A stretch of 25,108 bases of DNA. Source: a virus. Location of the stretch: IMG/VR virus record IMGVR_UViG_3300036876_000303, positions 1 through 25,108 of that record. The stretch is one strand, 5' to 3'. The translations under genes were made by a program, and so were the position numbers. How positions within the stretch are numbered: the first letter of the stretch is position 1; each line of letters begins with the position of its first letter. This document shows, one piece after another, positions 20,112 to 25,108 of this stretch. The notes below the pieces were generated by a model, which worked only from the letters and a program-made list of their open reading frames with translations, made no database searches and was not told where the DNA came from.

Positions 20112-23100
20112 ATGTCCGACACCATCGGCCGCATCAGCGTGCCCGCGCTCGTCGATTCGGGCCTGACGTTCCCGCTGACCAGCGATTTCGGGTACGGCTT
20201 TACCCAGGAGCGTCCGGTCGTCGTGCACCAGTTCGGTGAACTGGATGCCAAGGCAGAACAGCGCTTCGCCGTCGGCATCGGCCCGCGCAAGTTCGCCTTC
20301 CGCCGCCAGCATCTCAGCATGCGTGACCGCGCGACGCTGGTTTCCTTTTGGGAGAGCCAGCAGGGTGCGTGGAAATCGTTCACATACAGCGTCCCGAACC
20401 CCGACCAGACCACCAGCCCCACCAAGGTCACCTGGGAGTACGCGCCGCTCTCGATCCAGTACTTGGCGAACGCCTGCCAGGTCGGGTTCAACTTCATCGA
20501 GGTCCCCAACCCGTCGGCCGCGCCCAGCTATCCCGTCAATTCCACTTGCCTGCGCTTCCCCTCCAGCACACTTCAAACCGCGCTTCTCTCCCAGGTCCAG
20601 CAGATCATTCCCTTGGTCCACATCCGCGTGCGCGAGCAGGCGGTGCCCGACATCTATCTCTCGGATCGTCGCTGCACTGTCGGCGGCCAGCTCTACTTGC
20701 CGCGCGTGCTCGGCCTCGGTGAACCCGGATCGGACGTCATCATCTCCCAGGACATCAAAGGGACCGCCGACAACGTTCAGTTCACTTTTGGTAATGCCGA
20801 CCGCGCGATGACTGCGCTCGCGAACGACACGGACCTGAAGTTCGCCAGCATCGACCTCTCCCTGTACCACGTCAACACGGGCATCCTGCTCCAATTGTGG
20901 TCGGGGTTCATCGTCGGTTTCGTCTCCGATGGCTCGCCGCAATTCACCGTGCGCGCCAGCGATGGTCTGTACCAGATCACGCAGATGTACCCCGCGCGGG
21001 CCATCTCGCGGCAATGCTGGAAGACCTTCAACGATGGCGTGAACTGCCCGTACGCTGCTCACGGCCACGGCGGCGATCCGGCCTCCTGCGACTACTACTT
21101 CGATTCCACCAACGGTTGTCAGGCGCACGGCATGACTGCCTACTTCGGCGGCCATCCCGCCGAGCCGCAGGGCGTGGTTATCAAGGACAACTCGACCGGC
21201 CTGTGGGGCTTCGGTCGCAGCATGGTCACGGCGACCTCGATCATCTCCGACACCATCTGGGGCAACGCGCTCCAGGAAATCTGGTGCAACGACGATGGCG
21301 ACGCGGGCAAGGCGTTCTGGGTGAACTGCATGATCGCGGCGGGCCGCGACGAGTCGGACTATTACGACGCCCTCGGCATTGTCGGTGCCGGGCCAATCGG
21401 CGCGTACACCGGCATGCTGGTCTACCAGAATGCCGACGGGTACCGCTACATCATCGCGCCGATGCTTGACGGCCAGCCGCCGCACGGGTTCAAAGTGGAT
21501 GGCAGCCTCAACGTGATCTCGGACAACCCGACGATGGGCTTGCGCGAAGTGGCCGGCAACGATCCGCAAGCGAACTCCTTCTCGCTCGGCCAGGGAACGC
21601 CGCAAGTCTGGGGACCGGAGACGGCGGCGGGCACGGCGTTCGTCGAGATCCGGCGCACCGATCAATCGGGGATTCAGCCGACAACAACCGACCAGCACCA
21701 GATGCAGGTGCCGATCTCGCAGGGCCTGACCGGCTGGGCCTGGGACCAGAATGGAAACCGTACTGCGGTCACGGGCATCACGAACCCGTTCTGGATCGCC
21801 GTCAATAGCCTGTTGCGCGCGCTCGGCCTTTCCGGTGTCATTTCGCCATTGCAACTCGGCAGGTTCGTGCTGTCCTCTCTGTTCGTCGGCGACGGCTGCG
21901 GCACAGCGGAGATTGCCGACGATCTGATCACGCCGATCCTCGGCGCCGGGGTTGAGAAGCAGTTCCGCTTTCAGGGAGTGCTGGCGCAACAGAAGCCATT
22001 CCGCGACTGGCTCACCGAAATCCTGGCGTGCGGCCTGGGCTTCTACACCTGGGAATTCGGCAAGCTGAAGCTCGGCTGCCGGATCAACGCATCCTCGACC
22101 GACGCGTTCACCATCGGCAACTTCCTGTTCCAGAGCCTTCGGCTGGAACCAACCGAGGCTTCCTTCGAGCACCTGATCATCGACTTCGCCGACCAGGCGT
22201 ATCAGTATCAGGCCAACACCGCCGAGTACCAGGACAAGACCCACGCGGCATACTACAGTCGCGCCGGTGCGCCGCTCACGGCCCGGCAGCACATGGTCGG
22301 GTGCGCCACTTTGTCGCAGGCACTGCGACTGGCGGCCGTGCGGACGCGCGAGGAGATCGGTGGCGTCAACCCGGCAGAATGGCGCAATGCCCGGAACGCA
22401 TCCTGGAAGACGACGATCCTGGCTCTCGGCACCGAGGTCGGCCAGGTAGTCTCGATTTCGCACCCGGACGTGCCCGGCATGAAGGGGACGTGCTCCGTTA
22501 CGAGCGGGCAGTGCGGCAATCTGACGGGCGATCCGCTCGACACGTTCATCGTCAATAAAGAGGTGCTGATCAACGGTGTTCAATGCACTGTGACGCAGAT
22601 CTTCACGTCCGCTGACTATAAGACGGTCACCGGCTTCGCGGTCTCGCCCGCGCCGGCCAATGCCGTCAACGCGACGTTCCGCTTCATCACGGGCGACTTC
22701 CGCATCCAGTCCTGGCGGCTCAACAAGGACTGGTCCATCAACATCACGGCGCGGACCGTGACGGCGTCGATGTACGATCTCACAGTCGGGCCGAAGCCGT
22801 TGGATGTTGCGCCCGCGCCCTTGCCCGCGCTGTTCTACCCGATCCCGTTCGGCCCGGCGTGGGCGCCGTATCAGATCCAGGCACGGGCAGACGACGCGCT
22901 GTTTCCCGGCGAGTGGACCTTCGATACCAACCAAAGCTACGCGCAGATGGCCGACGGCAGCATGCTGGCGAGTCTGGTAGTCGCCGGGAAGCTGCCGACG
23001 AATACGTTCAGTCCCGGCGTAGGCGCGCCGGTCGCGGGGACTGTCGCGGTGAACGCCACGAGTGGCTCCCTGCTGGGCGGGACAACGATTCGCTTCACGC

Positions 23101-24485
23101 TTTGCGCTCTGGACACGAACGGTCTTCCGTCAGTGCCGATGGCGATAGCGATTGTTCCGCTGCCAGTTGGCGGCTCCAGTTACTCGATCACGTTGAGCAA
23201 TATCGTGTGGCCCGCCGTCGCAGGGCTCGCCGCGTATGTTATCTTCGCGGCTGCGCAGGACGATCTGATTTGTGCCCAGCAGCTCGGCAACTATGGCGGC
23301 GTGGTGGCGAGTGGCGCGCTTACGCCCACCGGAAACGGCACCACCTACACTCCGGGCACGATCACCTTCGCCGGGCCGCTACAGCGCTCCACCTTCGCTT
23401 TGCCGTCTCCTTACGTCGCCAACCTGCGGCTGAAGGCCAAGCATCTGATCCACGGTGGAATCATCGGAGGGTCGGTGGACACCGTGTCGGCTGGCACGCT
23501 GGTGTGTGGGTCTCTGAAGGGTGCGCCGCCCTCGAGTAATCCATCGTTCACTCCGGTGGGCCGCATCGTCTCGATCATCGGCAGGCCGGAAGCCGCCACC
23601 CCGTATTTCAGCGCGAGGGTCACGTCATGGGACTCCAGCACGGGCACCATCGGCGTCACTCCCGACCCAAACGGCATCCTTGAGGAAGGCGACTGCTTCG
23701 TCCTCCGCTTCAATGCCGATGCTTCGAATTCCGCAAACCCGATTTCCATCACGGACTCCTGCTGCCAGAACGTTGTCTATCCCAATGGCATGACGCCCGG
23801 CGCGGAGGTCGGCAATCTGGTCCGGGTGATTCAAGGTGTCTCGCGCGGTCTGCCGCCGCGGAAGATCACCGCGAACACGGCGACCACCATCACCTGGGAC
23901 ATCCCCATGGTTATCAATCCGGGTGACGTCTGGATTATCGAGGAACCGACCTGGCCCTACACGTGTGACACCACCTCTTTCAGTAACGCCAATCCGCTGG
24001 CAGTAGTCACGATGAACATGCCGACCGGCAACTTCGTGGACGAAAACCTCCTGATTTCCGGCTTCACGGTGGACGTGAATGGCAACGAATCGCCCGATGG
24101 GGATGCGCCGATCCGCGAGGATTGGGTTTTTGGTGCGGAAGGGCTTTCAAAGGTCGCGGGCCTCGTTTTTCAAATGCAGGGCACGCTCGGCGTGGAATCC
24201 AACGCCGCGCAGCCCCTGTATTTGAATCGTCCGGTGACCGTCGGCGACGTAAAAGCCTATGTGCAGGCCGCGCCCACCGGCTCCGGGATCACATTCACGA
24301 TCTACGTGGGCGGCACCGCCTGGCTGGCACTGACCATTCCGGCAGGCCAGACCGTAGTGGTCGCGACGCCGTCTCAGATTGCGGCGCTGACGGAGATCCC
24401 GGCGAACACGGCGGTCTCCATCGGCATCACGGCGGTGGGCTCCACGTTTCCGGGCTCGAACCTCTCCGTCTTCATCTACTCGTAA
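20112..24485 (+). CDS. Tail-tip fusion protein with M-, L- and J-like domains
   Basis: An ATG 12 bases after the previous stop opens a 1457-residue protein. Residues about 20 to 132 repeat the gpM-like layout (VSFWESQQGAWKSFTYSVPN, ending NFIEVPN). Residues about 150 to 350 match lambda gpL or DUF2163-type tail proteins. There the Cys set C302, C312, C326 and C336 (C-x9-C-x13-C-x9-C) resembles the iron-sulphur-binding Cys of gpL. Residues about 580 to 900 are gpJ/phage-tail_3-like: SSLFVGDGCGTAEIADDLIT, then FRFQGVLAQQKPFRDWL, ILACGLGFYTW and RIQSWRLNKDWSINI. From about 960 on come beta-sandwich, fibronectin-III-like and jelly-roll-like modules, for example TIRFTLCALDTNGLPSVPMA near residue 996, suited to receptor contact. 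It would form the tail tip hub. Lambda uses three separate genes for this. Confidence 0.8.
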   Translation: MSDTIGRISVPALVDSGLTFPLTSDFGYGFTQERPVVVHQFGELDAKAEQRFAVGIGPRKFAFRRQHLSMRDRATLVSFWESQQGAWKSFTYSVPNPDQTTSPTKVTWEYAPLSIQYLANACQVGFNFIEVPNPSAAPSYPVNSTCLRFPSSTLQTALLSQVQQIIPLVHIRVREQAVPDIYLSDRRCTVGGQLYLPRVLGLGEPGSDVIISQDIKGTADNVQFTFGNADRAMTALANDTDLKFASIDLSLYHVNTGILLQLWSGFIVGFVSDGSPQFTVRASDGLYQITQMYPARAISRQCWKTFNDGVNCPYAAHGHGGDPASCDYYFDSTNGCQAHGMTAYFGGHPAEPQGVVIKDNSTGLWGFGRSMVTATSIISDTIWGNALQEIWCNDDGDAGKAFWVNCMIAAGRDESDYYDALGIVGAGPIGAYTGMLVYQNADGYRYIIAPMLDGQPPHGFKVDGSLNVISDNPTMGLREVAGNDPQANSFSLGQGTPQVWGPETAAGTAFVEIRRTDQSGIQPTTTDQHQMQVPISQGLTGWAWDQNGNRTAVTGITNPFWIAVNSLLRALGLSGVISPLQLGRFVLSSLFVGDGCGTAEIADDLITPILGAGVEKQFRFQGVLAQQKPFRDWLTEILACGLGFYTWEFGKLKLGCRINASSTDAFTIGNFLFQSLRLEPTEASFEHLIIDFADQAYQYQANTAEYQDKTHAAYYSRAGAPLTARQHMVGCATLSQALRLAAVRTREEIGGVNPAEWRNARNASWKTTILALGTEVGQVVSISHPDVPGMKGTCSVTSGQCGNLTGDPLDTFIVNKEVLINGVQCTVTQIFTSADYKTVTGFAVSPAPANAVNATFRFITGDFRIQSWRLNKDWSINITARTVTASMYDLTVGPKPLDVAPAPLPALFYPIPFGPAWAPYQIQARADDALFPGEWTFDTNQSYAQMADGSMLASLVVAGKLPTNTFSPGVGAPVAGTVAVNATSGSLLGGTTIRFTLCALDTNGLPSVPMAIAIVPLPVGGSSYSITLSNIVWPAVAGLAAYVIFAAAQDDLICAQQLGNYGGVVASGALTPTGNGTTYTPGTITFAGPLQRSTFALPSPYVANLRLKAKHLIHGGIIGGSVDTVSAGTLVCGSLKGAPPSSNPSFTPVGRIVSIIGRPEAATPYFSARVTSWDSSTGTIGVTPDPNGILEEGDCFVLRFNADASNSANPISITDSCCQNVVYPNGMTPGAEVGNLVRVIQGVSRGLPPRKITANTATTITWDIPMVINPGDVWIIEEPTWPYTCDTTSFSNANPLAVVTMNMPTGNFVDENLLISGFTVDVNGNESPDGDAPIREDWVFGAEGLSKVAGLVFQMQGTLGVESNAAQPLYLNRPVTVGDVKAYVQAAPTGSGITFTIYVGGTAWLALTIPAGQTVVVATPSQIAALTEIPANTAVSIGITAVGSTFPGSNLSVFIYS

Positions 24486-24490
24486 TTGCC

Positions 24491-25108
24491 GTGGACCAAA
24501 TCTACAAACTGCAGCCGCATCGCACGATGCACCTGCAGGGCTTTGACGACTATGGCGCGGCGGCCGCACTGTGGGGCGCTTCGGACACGGGATTCACCGT
24601 CTCCGGCGTCTTCCGCGACATGGCCGACTTCGCCGTGCTGGTCCTGTTCCAGAAGGACGATCCCTTCGGGCATCCACTCTTCTCCTACCTGCCGGATGGC
24701 GATCTCACCGGTCTCGTTCTCGATTTCGACGTCACGTGGCAGGGCATTCAATCCTGGGAGTCGCTCAAGAACCCGTGGACCGACTGGGGCTCCCTTGACT
24801 ACACCATCAACGGAATCGGCCACACCGACGTGAAGTGGTTCGGCACCACCGGCATCACGGTGACGTGCAACACGACTGGCCGCACTGGCGCTTCAGCCAC
24901 CTACGTCCTCAATCTGAACAGTCCGCAGCCCGGCGACAAGGTCACGCTCTGGTATCAGAACCAGTCCTTCATCAGCCCCGCGATTTCGACGTCGCACACC
25001 ACCACCGATCAAGCCCTCTGGTGGCAGGGCAATGCCACATACAACCACTGGGTCAGGATCGGTGCGGCCACCTATTCCTGTCTGGAAGATTCGCTGAATA
25101 GTGCGGGC
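24491..25108 (+). CDS. Tail-region protein, partial (runs off the window end)
   Basis: A GTG five bases after the tail-tip stop opens a frame that stays open for 206 codons to the end of the window. There is no clear Shine-Dalgarno, so translational coupling is assumed; another start is possible. The product starts VDQIYKLQPHRTMHLQGFDD. It continues with TGFTVSGVFRDMADFAVLVL, DLTGLVLDFDVTWQGIQSWE and a beta-rich part with VTCNTTGRTGASATYVLNLN. No family name is given. Its strong, non-shadow composition and its position after the tip protein suggest a tail fibre, tip or baseplate-associated virion protein. Confidence 0.6.
   Translation, partial: MDQIYKLQPHRTMHLQGFDDYGAAAALWGASDTGFTVSGVFRDMADFAVLVLFQKDDPFGHPLFSYLPDGDLTGLVLDFDVTWQGIQSWESLKNPWTDWGSLDYTINGIGHTDVKWFGTTGITVTCNTTGRTGASATYVLNLNSPQPGDKVTLWYQNQSFISPAISTSHTTTDQALWWQGNATYNHWVRIGAATYSCLEDSLNSAG

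Noticed and set aside
20037-22934. 965-residue open frame on the minus strand
   Set aside because: It lies wholly opposite the tail-tip fusion gene and is caused by third-position GC bias. The product is Arg/Asp/Val-rich low-complexity sequence with no domain.

Overview
The window is one continuous plus-strand block of tailed-phage (siphovirus-type) or prophage genes from a GC-rich bacterium. No rRNA, tRNA, CRISPR array or insertion sequence is visible. I found no convincing minus-strand gene; the long minus-strand frames are compositional shadows.

Left part (1 to about 6350): an AlpA/excisionase-type helix-turn-helix protein, five small or mid-size unknown proteins, a large Prim-Pol/helicase replication protein, and a 583-base non-coding stretch full of TGACGG repeats and hairpins that looks like a replication origin or control region. 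Next come a small-terminase-like gene and a small protein with a serine-recombinase-type DNA-binding segment but no catalytic domain. Codon style resembles a proteobacterial (possibly Burkholderiales-like) phage or phage satellite. That host guess is an inference from composition and protein flavour only.

Junction (about 6300 to 6420): the portal gene lacks roughly the first 100 residues of its family, no large-terminase gene is present, and codon choice flips. By hand count, Glu codons are 43 GAA to 6 GAG in the primase but 12 GAA to 25 GAG in the portal. The left and right parts therefore probably have different origins, joined either by real recombination/deletion or by a chimeric assembly.

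Right part (about 6360 to 25108): a tightly packed lambda-like virion operon. The order is portal (B), S49 protease (C) with a nested in-frame scaffold (Nu3-like), decoration protein (D-like), major capsid protein (E-like), three small unknowns, head-tail joining protein (FII-like), tail terminator-like protein (U-like), a 49-residue ORF, and the tail tube protein (V-like). These are followed by a tail chaperone pair joined by a -1 frameshift at CCCAAAC (G/GT-like), a tail-completion/virion-morphogenesis protein, a 1226-residue tape measure (H), a Cys-rich cargo gene, a minor tail protein (M-like), a 1457-residue fusion of M-, L- and J-like tail-tip domains, and a last tail-region gene that runs off the window. 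The genes make prohead, connector, tail tube and tail tip in assembly order. The Cys-rich gene between tape measure and tail-tip genes does not fit the virion plan and is the best candidate for an undescribed accessory function.
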